Source: Brachyspira murdochii DSM 12563 (GTDB lineage Bacteria; Spirochaetota; Brachyspiria; Brachyspirales; Brachyspiraceae). Taken from it: DNA of 64,000 nucleotides. Shown here in pieces: positions 44,904 to 53,513 of this stretch; positions within the stretch are counted from its first letter, which is position 1; each line of letters begins with the position of its first letter. The notes beneath the pieces are model-generated. The model was not told the origin of the DNA and did no database searches. It saw nothing but the letters and a program-made list of their open reading frames with translations. The stretch is from the NCBI RefSeq assembly GCF_000092845.1, contig NC_014150.1, forward strand, positions 1,822,919-1,886,918, read 5' to 3'. The translations under genes were made by a program, and so were the position numbers.

Positions 44904-45836
44904 TTATATATTAGTATTTTGTCTAGCATGTTTTGAATGCTTTGGGTGTTTGGCTATTTGTTTTTTCAAATGTGATGAATCAACATGGGTATATATTTCT
45001 GTTGTTGTGATATCTGAATGGCCTAACATTCTTTGAACTGCTCTCAAATCTGCTCCATGCTGTATAAGATGTGTGGCAAAACTATGCCTTAATGTATGAG
45101 GGTAAACGTTTTTAGTAATATTGCTTTTTTTCATTGTTTCTTTTACTATTTTCCAAATGCCTACTCTTGAAATTTTATCTCCTCTGAAGTTCAAGAATAA
45201 TTCGCTTGTCTTTTTGCCCTTTACCATTATCACTCTGCTGGTTTGAATATATCTTTGCAGTATGTCTAATGCTCTGTCATTAATAGGAACTATTCTTTCC
45301 TTGTTGCCCTTACCGCGTATCTTTAAATACTTGCCTTCAAAAAATATATCATCTATTCTTAGAGAACAAATTTCACTTACCCTTAATCCAGATGAATACA
45401 TAAGCTCAAATATAGCTTTATCTCTTAACCCCTTATCAGTTTTCTCATTATGTACTGATAAAAGATCATCTACCTCCGTAGTAGTAAGCGATTCCGGCAG
45501 AACTCTTTTTAAACGTATTACCTCCAAATTGTCAGTAGGATTCTTAGAGATATAATTTTCCATCACTAAGAATTTATAGAGATTAACTATACTTACTTTA
45601 TTTCTTGCAACTGTCCTTGATTTTGAACCTTGTTCTTTACGTTCGCTTAAAAATTTCTCAATATCCTTTCTTGTAGCTTTTAAAATTGTTTTTTTGTTTC
45701 TAGTTAAAAAATCAAGATATATAACAATATCTCTCTTGTAAGATTCTAAAGTATTTGATGATAAGCCTTTTTCTACTGCTTCATAATTTAAATACATTGA
45801 TAATATTTCTTGATCGGAAACCTGTTTTACTGACAT
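44904..45836 (-). CDS. xerD: XerD/XerC-type site-specific tyrosine recombinase
   Basis: 310 residues. The catalytic set is complete: Arg152 (SGLRVSE), Lys176 (RGKGNKE), His247 and Arg250 (HTLRHSFATH), His273 (LGHSD) and Tyr282 (EIYTHV). The N-terminal SAM-like domain (LNYEAVEKGLSSNTLESYKRDI) is typical of Xer proteins, which resolve chromosome dimers at dif. Length and the intact core argue for the housekeeping enzyme, not a phage integrase; I see no att site or mobile genes around it. AGAGG precedes the ATG. Confidence 0.9.
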   Translation of the reverse strand: MSVKQVSDQEILSMYLNYEAVEKGLSSNTLESYKRDIVIYLDFLTRNKKTILKATRKDIEKFLSERKEQGSKSRTVARNKVSIVNLYKFLVMENYISKNPTDNLEVIRLKRVLPESLTTTEVDDLLSVHNEKTDKGLRDKAIFELMYSSGLRVSEICSLRIDDIFFEGKYLKIRGKGNKERIVPINDRALDILQRYIQTSRVIMVKGKKTSELFLNFRGDKISRVGIWKIVKETMKKSNITKNVYPHTLRHSFATHLIQHGADLRAVQRMLGHSDITTTEIYTHVDSSHLKKQIAKHPKHSKHARQNTNI

Positions 45837-46059
45837 TGAAATCTGCCTCTTAATTTTAAGATATAATATACAAATAGCTGACTGGAATAAGCATAGTAAA
45901 CATATTGTCAGCTAAAAATAATTATCGGCAAGATTTACCAATTATTTAAACATAATAAGGTACCCAATAAAAATATTAAATTAACTAAACATAAAACTAA
46001 AAATAGTAAATTAATTTTAAAATAATAAGATAATTATAATAATATTAAATTTATTTTTT

Positions 46060-47061
46060 ATGCTATTTATTAATTTTATGAACAGAAAAATTTTTTTGGA
46101 TAAAAATGAAAATCCTTACAAGCCTTCAAAAAATATTATTAAAGAGCTTGAAAAGTTTGATATTAATTCTCTGAGATTCTTTCCGGAGTACAGCCCTTCA
46201 AAATTAGATTATGAAATGGCTAAATATCTTAATATAGAAACAAACTCTATAATATCGGTTAATGGCATGTATGAGGCTTTTGCATGCATTATAAACTCAT
46301 TTGATAAATACAAAATATATTTAGAAGAGCCGTACAGAGATCTTTATACAAAAATATTAGAATATTATAAAATGCATTTTGATATAATAGAAGCCAAAGA
46401 TGATTATAATATCAATCTTAAAAAAAATATGCGAAGCAGAAACTCTATTATAATAGCAAGCAATCCTAATGCAGAAACCGGAATGTTTATAAATATAAAA
46501 GAAATTGAAGAGTTCTTAAAACATTATGAAGGAATATATGTTATAGATGAATCATACATAAACTTTGCCGGAGAAAGTGCTGTTAAACTTATTAATGAAT
46601 ATCAAAACTTAATAATAATAAGATCCATTGCTCATTCGCATTCTATATCCGGAGTTAATGTGAACTTTATACTATCTAATCCTTCAAATATAGATAGTAT
46701 TTCAAAATTAAGACAAAAATATGCAGTAAACAAAATATCTGAAACCATAATTGCAGCAGCTTTGCAAGATGAAAAGACTTCGTATAAAAATATTTTTGAT
46801 ATAGTATTAGAAAGAAATAGATTAGATACTCTCTTAAGTAAAGAAGGTTTTATAGTAGTGCCTTCAAGAGCCAATTTTCTTTTGATAAAACATATATATA
46901 AAAGTGCTGATTATATATATAATGAACTCCTAAAAAGAAATATATTTGTAAAAAATTATGATAAAGAAAATATACTCTCTGATTTTTTAAGAGTTACAGT
47001 ATCTGCTCATAAAATTAACAATATATTCTTAAATGAATTAAGAGACATAGTCAATAATTAA
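46060..47061 (+). CDS. HisC-like aminotransferase homologue lacking the catalytic lysine
   Basis: 333 residues (or 327 from ATG 46078; neither start has a ribosome-binding site). The fold-type I layout is kept: DKNENPYKPSK, SNPNAETGMF, and VIDESYINFA for DEAY. Yet where HisC has the PLP lysine (TFSKSRCLAGMRLGF) this protein has SIAHSHSISGVNVNF: lysine is His192 and the later arginine is Asn200. It is therefore unlikely to be an ordinary aminotransferase. The reading frame is otherwise intact, so it may be a regulatory or re-purposed paralogue of hisC at 35131. TATAAT at 46035-46040 may be its -10 box. Confidence 0.75.
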   Translation: MLFINFMNRKIFLDKNENPYKPSKNIIKELEKFDINSLRFFPEYSPSKLDYEMAKYLNIETNSIISVNGMYEAFACIINSFDKYKIYLEEPYRDLYTKILEYYKMHFDIIEAKDDYNINLKKNMRSRNSIIIASNPNAETGMFINIKEIEEFLKHYEGIYVIDESYINFAGESAVKLINEYQNLIIIRSIAHSHSISGVNVNFILSNPSNIDSISKLRQKYAVNKISETIIAAALQDEKTSYKNIFDIVLERNRLDTLLSKEGFIVVPSRANFLLIKHIYKSADYIYNELLKRNIFVKNYDKENILSDFLRVTVSAHKINNIFLNELRDIVNN

Positions 47062-47167
47062 AAATATTAAAAATAGTTTTGCATATAATAAAAGTATGCC
47101 TGCATCCTATAATATTGACAATTTATACATAAAAGCTATAATACCAAAAATGTAATTGGAGGTTTAT

Positions 47168-47551
47168 ATGATATTGGACGAAATAAAAAAATATTATGAT
47201 CTGGTAAAAACAACTGAACTTAAGCCGCTTTATGAAGATGATTTTCAATTTGAGCTTTTAAGAAACAGAGAAGAACTTGAAAATCATATAAGTGATTTAG
47301 ATGATGATGAAAAATCAAGGGTAAGAAATGCTGCAGCAGATGAATTAAACAATTCTAAAGGAGTTGTATTTTATAGTTCTGAAAGTGCCGGAGATGTTTA
47401 TTCAAGTATTGAGGATTTTTTGGTTTATCTGCTTAATGAAATATTATATCAAAAATTATTAGTAAAAAGTGAGGGTAAAAAATTATCATCGTATTTTATG
47501 GAACTTGAAATAAGCATAAAAAAACTTCTTGTGATGATTTGGACTAATTAA
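47168..47551 (+). CDS. small acidic protein of unknown function
   Basis: 127 residues from ATG 47168, with GGAGG six bases upstream; a longer reading from a TTG at 47156 would swallow that site. It is acidic and mostly helical (FELLRNREELENHISDLDDDEKSR), with no signal peptide. No family recognised. It is followed after 22 bases by a lipoprotein gene and is probably cotranscribed with it. Confidence 0.7.
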   Translation: MILDEIKKYYDLVKTTELKPLYEDDFQFELLRNREELENHISDLDDDEKSRVRNAAADELNNSKGVVFYSSESAGDVYSSIEDFLVYLLNEILYQKLLVKSEGKKLSSYFMELEISIKKLLVMIWTN

Positions 47552-47573
47552 TTTTTATATTGGGGGAACTATA

Positions 47574-48227
47574 ATGAGAAAAAATTATTTATTATTATCT
47601 GTAATCACTTTATCAATTATGCTTACTTCATGCTTCAGACCAGTAAAATCATATTTTAATATAGTATCATCAAGCAAAGAAAATGATAATATAAAAGTAG
47701 TGGTAGAAGCTAAAAAATCAGGAAGACAATCTGAAAATATATTCTTAGTTTCTCAGTTTTTAAATGATGATGATGTTATTGTGAATACCTCTATGTCGCA
47801 GATAGGACCTATGATGTTTGATGCTGGAAAATATGAATTTAATATTCCTTTTCCTACAAACTCATTTACTAAATACACAAATTTTATTGAAGAAATACAG
47901 CCTGAAAAAGCTCAGCGTATAGCACAAAGCGGAGGATTTGGAAGCAGCTTCTTTACATATATGATGCTTATGAATTTGATGGACAATAGAAGACCTGTAT
48001 ATTATGATGATTATGGAAGAAGAAACACTGTAGATAGAGATTATTATAATACTAGAAGCACTACATACAATAATAACAGAAGAAGTATATTTAATTCATC
48101 TTCATCTAAAAAAACAACAGTAAATAATAATAGTTCTACAAGACGTACATTGTTCAAGCAAAACTCTGGAAGTTCTACAAGAAAAAAAAGCACATTCAGA
48201 CGCTCATCTACTAGAAGGAGAAGATAA
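47574..48227 (+). CDS. lipoprotein with basic Ser/Thr/Arg-rich tail
   Basis: 217 residues. A signal peptide ends in a lipobox (IMLTSC). The middle part (NIKVVVEAKKSGRQSENIFLVSQFLNDDDVIV) looks beta-rich; the last 70 residues are low-complexity and strongly basic (RRSIFNSSSSKK ... SSTRRRR), unusual for a lipoprotein and suited to binding a polyanion such as peptidoglycan-linked or nucleic acid polymers. That binding is a guess. GGGGGA precedes the ATG. No family recognised. Confidence 0.72.
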   Translation: MRKNYLLLSVITLSIMLTSCFRPVKSYFNIVSSSKENDNIKVVVEAKKSGRQSENIFLVSQFLNDDDVIVNTSMSQIGPMMFDAGKYEFNIPFPTNSFTKYTNFIEEIQPEKAQRIAQSGGFGSSFFTYMMLMNLMDNRRPVYYDDYGRRNTVDRDYYNTRSTTYNNNRRSIFNSSSSKKTTVNNNSSTRRTLFKQNSGSSTRKKSTFRRSSTRRRR

Positions 48228-48375
48228 ATTTTATTATACAGCTGAACACTATAATTAATAAATTATATATGTTTTTAATATCTTGTACTTTAAGCCCCAG
48301 ATTATTTTAAGTAATGCTATGTAAAGCATACATAACTAAGATAGGCATATTATAAAAAATATTAAGGAGATACAT

Positions 48376-49086
48376 ATGGATAAAAATTTTAAAGAAGAGT
48401 TTGATAAAGTTAAACATCTTTTGAAGCCTAATTTTGATTTGGATACTGCTTTCAGAGATAAAAAATTTAAAGATACAAAATTGGATATACTTGAAGTTGG
48501 GGAAATTAATATTACAAGCGGTAAAATAATAGCATGCGATCCTTTGGCTTATCTTTATGATGATATAGAACCTTTTATTCAAACTGTAAAACCTGATAAA
48601 TATAAAGTTTCGCTTCTTATAATCGAAGAGGAAGAGAGAATTGCTATGGCTAAAATTTCTTTTTCTGATAATGATCCTAAAACTTATGAGCTTGCTGTAA
48701 CTGGAGAAGAAGATTTATCAGATATAGAAGAAGGAGAGTTTTTCGGATATCCAGTAGATGCTGGTATGGGCTGTGTATGCGATTATGAAACAGCATTAAA
48801 ATATTTAGAGTATGAAAAAGAACTTGAAGAAAACGGCGATTTTGATAATAGATATGATGATTTGTTTTCTGATTTGTTGGAAGATAATGCTAAAAAAAAT
48901 CCAAAATATCAGTCAGAGTACGGCGATTGGCTTAACTGGAATGTTCCAGAAAGTGATTCAAATATAGTATTATTTTCAAGCGGATATGGAGACGGATACT
49001 ATCCTTCATATTTTGCTTATGATGAAAATAACGATATATGTGCTTTTTATACTGTATTTATAGATTTGGAAGATGATGGAGAATAA
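48376..49086 (+). CDS. DUF4241 domain protein
   Basis: 236 residues. The features of DUF4241 are present: ITSGKIIACDPLAYL, the FFGYPVDAGMGCVCDYETA segment, and near the end NIVLFSSGYGDGYYPSYFAYDENNDICAF. These are conserved cytosolic proteins of unknown function, often found among immunity-type proteins of Gram-positive bacteria and Bacteroidetes. AAGGAG precedes the ATG. Strongly acidic throughout; no toxin gene is next to it. Confidence 0.8.
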   Translation: MDKNFKEEFDKVKHLLKPNFDLDTAFRDKKFKDTKLDILEVGEINITSGKIIACDPLAYLYDDIEPFIQTVKPDKYKVSLLIIEEEERIAMAKISFSDNDPKTYELAVTGEEDLSDIEEGEFFGYPVDAGMGCVCDYETALKYLEYEKELEENGDFDNRYDDLFSDLLEDNAKKNPKYQSEYGDWLNWNVPESDSNIVLFSSGYGDGYYPSYFAYDENNDICAFYTVFIDLEDDGE

Positions 49087-49204
49087 TTTATAAAAATCAT
49101 AAATAGTTATAATAGTTTTTTATTTTATGATATGAACTATTAATATATTTAAAAATATCATTTTTTTATTATATTAATAGTATTAAACCACATAAGGATA
49201 AAAA

Positions 49205-49611
49205 ATGAAAACAATATTAAAAACTATTATAATTACTATAATGATTTTTGCTTTTGTATCATGCTCAAAACAAAACTATGGTATTGACAGCAAATATGCA
49301 GGTACTTATAAAGGAAATGCCAGTGTAAATACTTCTTCAGCTGCTATAGAATGCGAAGGAGTATTTACAGTTAATTCTGACGGATCTATAAAAGGAAATA
49401 TTTATAACAATAGTAAAACATATGAAAAAACTTATGATGTATCTAAAACTCTCTAACAAAAGAAAATGACAGTACATATAAAGCCTCTGAAAACTTGTTT
49501 GGCTACAAAGTAGATTTTATTTTTATATTTAATTCTGACACTCTAACTATAGAAATAACAGATTATAATGAAGGCAGTGTTGTTAAAGGAAATTTTAGTA
49601 AATTTATTTAA
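49205..49611 (+). pseudogene. small lipoprotein gene broken by a CT dinucleotide insertion
   Basis: The first 83 residues have a lipobox (FAFVSCSK) and a beta-rich start (GTYKGNASVNTSSAAIECEGVFTVNSD), then stop at TAA right after CTCTCT (49449-49454). If one CT unit is removed the frame continues as TLTKENDSTYKASENLFGYKVDF to a stop at 49611, giving about 135 residues. The restored protein looks like a small single-domain lipoprotein. The change could be a true mutation, phase variation at a short repeat or a sequencing error. AAGGAT precedes the ATG. Confidence 0.7.
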
Positions 49612-49628
49612 AAAATATGTAAAAAAAA

Positions 49629-49694
49629 TTGACATACAACAATAAATATATTATAATGTAAATATAGTAAATAATAAATTTACACTATATTTAC
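49629..49694 (+). promoter_or_regulatory. promoter and leader hairpin of the N/Q/Y-rich protein gene
   Basis: TTGACA (49629-49634), a 17-base spacer and TATAAT (49652-49657) form a near-ideal promoter. Directly after it GTAAATATAGT (49658-49668) is inverted as ACTATATTTAC (49684-49694), a perfect 11-bp match that ends where the AAAGGA ribosome-binding site begins. It could be an operator over the start point or an mRNA hairpin next to the ribosome site. Confidence 0.75.
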
Positions 49695-49707
49695 AAAGGA
49701 TATATTT

Positions 49708-50640
49708 ATGAAAAAAACATTTATTAAATCAGTATCTTTTTTAATGATATCTTCAAGCATAGTTTTTGGTCAGTATTATTATGATAATCAGAATTATTAT
49801 AATAATAATCAAAGCACTTATAACAATAATAATACATATAATTATTATGAAGAGTTTATGAAAGTTTTGACAAGAGAAGCCAACAATCCAAACAGCATTT
49901 ATTACAGCCCAGTTTTTGCAAGCAAATATAATAATACTCAAATGAATGCAAATACATATAATGAGGCTATGAACGCTATGAATTATGCTTCAGAAAATTA
50001 TAATAATACACAGCCTTATATAAACCCTTATGAAGAGCTAATGAAAATGCTTGAGTCAGAATCAAAAAATCCAAACAGCCCTTATTACAGCCCAAATCAA
50101 AATGCTGGTCAGTACAATGATAATCAATATAGCGGTCCTTATCAGTATAATGGATACGCCGATACTTATCAAGATGCGTATTATGAGAATCAATATTATA
50201 ATGACCCTTATCAGTATAATGAATATAGCGATCCTTATCAAAATGCTAATCAATATAACAATAACAGCGATTATAATAATACTCAATATAATGACACTTA
50301 TCAAAATAATTACAGCACTCAAACTAATACATCAGAAAACCCTTATCAATTGGCAGCAGAAGAGTTAATAAAAGCAGCTGAAGAGTTAAGTAAAAAAGCA
50401 CAGGACGCTAATACTTATCAGTATAATCAAAATCAAAATAATACCACAAAAAATAATGCTCAAAACTTCTATACTCCTTTCAAAGTTCCTCAAGTAGTTT
50501 TTGATACAGTAAAAAGAATGTATCCTAATGAAAAAATATTGGATATATCAGCAGATACTATAGGAATATATGATGTAACTTTAAGTAATATGGTAATACT
50601 ATCTATAGATAAAAATGGCAATATTATGTATCAAAAATAA
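49708..50640 (+). CDS. exported Asn/Gln/Tyr-rich protein with C-terminal PepSY-like domain
   Basis: 310 residues. A signal peptide (ending near VFGQ) leads into about 200 residues of low complexity dominated by Asn, Tyr, Gln and Asp, with units such as NPNSPYYSPN and DPYQYNEYSDPYQN. The composition is prion-like. The last 60 residues (VPQVVFDTVKRMYPNEKILDISADTIGIYDVTLSNMVILSIDKNGNIMYQ) fit the PepSY-like/beta-lactamase-inhibitor-like fold. A strong promoter and AAAGGA precede it, so it may be abundant. A surface or periplasmic location is likely; function is unknown. The repeat-rich DNA may vary in length between strains. Confidence 0.8.
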   Translation: MKKTFIKSVSFLMISSSIVFGQYYYDNQNYYNNNQSTYNNNNTYNYYEEFMKVLTREANNPNSIYYSPVFASKYNNTQMNANTYNEAMNAMNYASENYNNTQPYINPYEELMKMLESESKNPNSPYYSPNQNAGQYNDNQYSGPYQYNGYADTYQDAYYENQYYNDPYQYNEYSDPYQNANQYNNNSDYNNTQYNDTYQNNYSTQTNTSENPYQLAAEELIKAAEELSKKAQDANTYQYNQNQNNTTKNNAQNFYTPFKVPQVVFDTVKRMYPNEKILDISADTIGIYDVTLSNMVILSIDKNGNIMYQK

Positions 50641-50676
50641 TTATATTTTATTTTTAGCATAATAATATAATAAATA

Positions 50677-50710
50677 AAAAAGAGTCTTAAATAATATTAA
50701 GGCTCTTTTT
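50677..50710 (+). terminator. terminator after the N/Q/Y-rich protein gene
   Basis: AAAAAGAGTCTTAA pairs with TTAAGGCTCTTTTT (one G-T mismatch pair) around six bases; more T follows. Confidence 0.85.
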
Positions 50711-50786
50711 ATTTTTGTAAAAAACATTTGCTTTAAAATAAAAGTTTATATATTATAATGCAAAATAAATAATAAGGATTTCTATT

Positions 50787-51689
50787 ATGCCAGTAAAAAT
50801 ACCTTTTGAAAAAATAGTAAATGAAGATTATATAGGAAAAGAAATTAACCCTATAAGTCATAATGATATTTATAGTGCTGCACAAAATATCGATAATAAT
50901 ACAAAAAAAGAGGAAGACATTAATTTACTTATAATAGACCCTCAGAGAGATTTTATAGACCCAGATAAAGGAGCATTGCCTGTAAAAAATGCTTTAGAAG
51001 ATATAAAAAGAATAATAAGATTTATATATGATAATATAGAAAATATTTCTAGTATTTATGTTACATTAGATACTCATAGATACGATTCTATATTTCACCC
51101 TATTATGTGGAAAGATGCTTCAGGAAATACAGTCTCACCTTTTACAGAAATAACATTAGAAAAAATAGAAAATAATGAAATAATACCGGCTTATAATAAA
51201 GATATACAGACAGATTATGTAAGAAAGTTAAAAGAACAAGGATCACAAAATTTGATGATATGGTCTTATCATTGTATATATGCATCAGACGGCTGGCTTA
51301 TAGAAAAACAGCTTTATAATATGCTTATGTTCTTTGAATGTTATAAAAAAACAAATATTAATAAAATTATTAAAGGCACAGATTCTTTCAGTGAAATGTA
51401 CGGAGTTATAAGACCAGAAGTATCTTCTAAGTACACAAAACAATATGATAATTCTTGGGTAAAAGATATTATTAAGTCAGATAAAATATATGTATGCGGA
51501 GAGGCTAAAGATTACTGCGTATATGAAAGCGTAAAACAGTTTACAGAAATTTATAAAGACAATAAAAACGCTTTAGAAAAAGTAAATATAATGATGAACT
51601 GCTGCAGCGATATAGGCGACAAAAAAATATCTGATGAGAAATATAATAAACTCTCAAAAGATTATGGTATAAAACTTATTAATATATAA
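50787..51689 (+). CDS. isochorismatase/nicotinamidase-like cysteine hydrolase
   Basis: 300 residues. The catalytic triad of the family is visible: Asp55 (LIIDPQRDF), Lys197 (IIKGTDS) and Cys244 (EAKDYCVYESV). Asp95, His97 and His104 (LDTHRYDSIFHP) match the metal site of nicotinamidases. At 300 residues it is longer than the usual 180-210, with about 40 extra residues in front and insertions in the middle. It probably hydrolyses an amide such as nicotinamide, but the substrate is uncertain. AAGGAT precedes the ATG. It stands alone between two terminators. Confidence 0.85.
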   Translation: MPVKIPFEKIVNEDYIGKEINPISHNDIYSAAQNIDNNTKKEEDINLLIIDPQRDFIDPDKGALPVKNALEDIKRIIRFIYDNIENISSIYVTLDTHRYDSIFHPIMWKDASGNTVSPFTEITLEKIENNEIIPAYNKDIQTDYVRKLKEQGSQNLMIWSYHCIYASDGWLIEKQLYNMLMFFECYKKTNINKIIKGTDSFSEMYGVIRPEVSSKYTKQYDNSWVKDIIKSDKIYVCGEAKDYCVYESVKQFTEIYKDNKNALEKVNIMMNCCSDIGDKKISDEKYNKLSKDYGIKLINI

Positions 51690-51918
51690 TGACTGTTAAT
51701 AATACACTAATATGCTAGTTTTCATTTTGCATATAGTAATACTAAAAATTTTAAGTTTGTCAAAAATTAGTTTTGATATTTTTATTATTTTCAGATGTTT
51801 CCTTTGACTGTTATAAAACAACTGTGAAAGCGGTACGCTGTGTACTTAGTAATTCCCAATCCCAGAAAATATTTAAAATTTCAAAAATAAAATAATTGTT
51901 AATTATCATTTTATGCAA

Positions 51919-51946
51919 TAAAAAAGGATAGCATAAAAAGCTATCC
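51919..51946 (-). terminator. terminator after fabH
   Basis: On the minus strand GGATAGC-TTTTTAT-GCTATCC is followed by TTTTTTATT. It lies about 35 bases beyond the fabH stop. Bases 51690-51918 hold nothing else that I recognise. Confidence 0.85.
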
Positions 51947-51980
51947 AAACGATAATTTTATTCAAAAATATATAGATGTA

Positions 51981-52946
51981 TTACCATATCATTAAAGTAG
52001 ATCCCCAAGTAAAACCGCCTCCGAATCCTGTAAGAAGAACTAAATCTCCGTCTTTAATTTTATTATTTTCTAAAGCATCAGTTAAAGCTAATCCTATACT
52101 TGCAGAAGAACAGTTGCCAAATTTATTTAATACAACGCTTACTTTCTCCATAGGAAGACCTATTCTTTTGGCAACAGCCTGCATAATTCTTAAATTTGCC
52201 TGATGAGGAACAAAGAAACTTACATCAGATAATTGTTTTCCAGTACTTGCCAAAACTTTATCTATACTATTAGAAAACTCTGTTACAGCTCTTTTAAAAG
52301 TTTCAGAACCAGCCATATATATTTTAAACTCTGGAGCATCTACGTCCTCTCTTATAGGACATACACTTCCGCCATTTAATACGATACTCATATCAGGCTC
52401 GCTTTGCATATGCATTCCAAGAATACCTCTTCCGTCATCTCTTGTTGTTATTAATGAAGCAGTAGCAGCATCACCGAATAATATAGCAGTACCTCTGTCT
52501 TTCCAATTAATATCTTTAGTTAATTTTTCAGAAGAAACTATAAGAACATTTTTGCATTGACCGCTTTCTATTAATGCAACTGCTGTGTTTAATGAATATA
52601 TATACCCAGAACATGCAGCCGATAAATCCAAAGCAAAACAGTGTTTAAGCCCTAAAGCATTTTGAAGCTGACCTGCCATAGAAGGAAATATATAATCTTT
52701 TGTTACAGTAGGAACTAAAATAGCATCTACATCATTTAAATCTACACCTTTTTTTTCTAGGTTTTTAACTGCATTTAAGCCCATTTCAAATATAGTTTCA
52801 TCAGCTCTTGCCATATGTCTTGTTTCTATTCCAGTACGAGTTATTATCCATTCATTATTGGTGTCTAATATACTTTCAAAATATTTATTATCTAATATTC
52901 TTTCAGGTACATAATATGCTATATTCTTTATATATGCTCTTTTCAT
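51981..52946 (-). CDS. fabH: 3-oxoacyl-[ACP] synthase III
   Basis: 321 residues. FabH condenses acetyl-CoA (or a branched primer) with malonyl-ACP to start fatty-acid chains. The Cys-His-Asn triad is intact: Cys112 (DLSAACSGYIYSL), His248 (FVPHQANLRIM) and Asn278 (NKFGNCSSASIGLAL). The N-terminal NEWIITRTGIETRH is typical. TAGGAG precedes the ATG. No other fab genes adjoin it. Confidence 0.96.
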   Translation of the reverse strand: MKRAYIKNIAYYVPERILDNKYFESILDTNNEWIITRTGIETRHMARADETIFEMGLNAVKNLEKKGVDLNDVDAILVPTVTKDYIFPSMAGQLQNALGLKHCFALDLSAACSGYIYSLNTAVALIESGQCKNVLIVSSEKLTKDINWKDRGTAILFGDAATASLITTRDDGRGILGMHMQSEPDMSIVLNGGSVCPIREDVDAPEFKIYMAGSETFKRAVTEFSNSIDKVLASTGKQLSDVSFFVPHQANLRIMQAVAKRIGLPMEKVSVVLNKFGNCSSASIGLALTDALENNKIKDGDLVLLTGFGGGFTWGSTLMIW

Positions 52947-53455
52947 TTTACGCTCCTAAATGTAGTTAGTAGTTAAAGGTATAATTTTTATGATATAATT
53001 GTAGTATAAAATAGCAAAAAAACTATAGTTAATAGTAACTATTTTGTAAAAAATGATGAATTACAAGGAATATAATAGTGAATTTGAATATATTTTATTA
53101 CTATAAACAATAATATGTCTAAACAATTATAATTTGTACAAATAAATTTTTTAAATTATTTGTATTATTCGTCCGCCAGTTTTTTGAGACTAGAATAATG
53201 CATCATAAAAAACTACATTTGCCGCAAAGGCAATTATCAGATAAAATTTTAGGTATTATCATTTGTTTGATATATATTATTAACAATAAAGGTTTAGTAA
53301 TTTAGTTTTACAAATGACAAAAATTTTTATGAAGATGAACACTTAATGTTATTTTTTGGCATAGCTCAAATAAGCAGTGCAATAATAATAAAATTAGTTT
53401 TAAAACAAGTACAATAGTGAAATTTGATATATTTTATTTTTGTAAACATAAAGTT
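52947..53455. other. intergenic stretch with a direct repeat
   Basis: No gene is visible. A segment of about 40 bases at 53073-53110 (AATAGTGAATTTGAATATATTTTATT) recurs imperfectly at 53413-53450 (AATAGTGAAATTTGATATATTTTATT), and between them lies a less AT-rich piece with a TTTGCC-GCAAA-GGCAA hairpin near 53218. It may be the footprint of a lost element. Confidence 0.4.
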
Positions 53456-53487
53456 AAAACAATGAGCTTATTAAAGCCCATTGTTTT
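53456..53487 (-). terminator. terminator after the DUF4026 gene
   Basis: AACAATGGGCTT and AAGCTCATTGTT pair on the minus strand (one mismatch pair), followed by TTTT. Confidence 0.7.
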
Positions 53488-53513
53488 TATGATTTAGTAT
53501 ATATTAAAAATAC

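Noticed and set aside
44904-45836. XerD-type gene as the integrase of a genomic island
   Set aside because: The protein has housekeeping XerD length and motifs, and no tRNA, att repeat or mobile genes adjoin it.
50051-50368. Isoleucine- and methionine-rich ORFs on both strands within the N/Q/Y-rich protein gene
   Set aside because: They are other-frame readings of a repetitive AAT/TAT-rich coding region.
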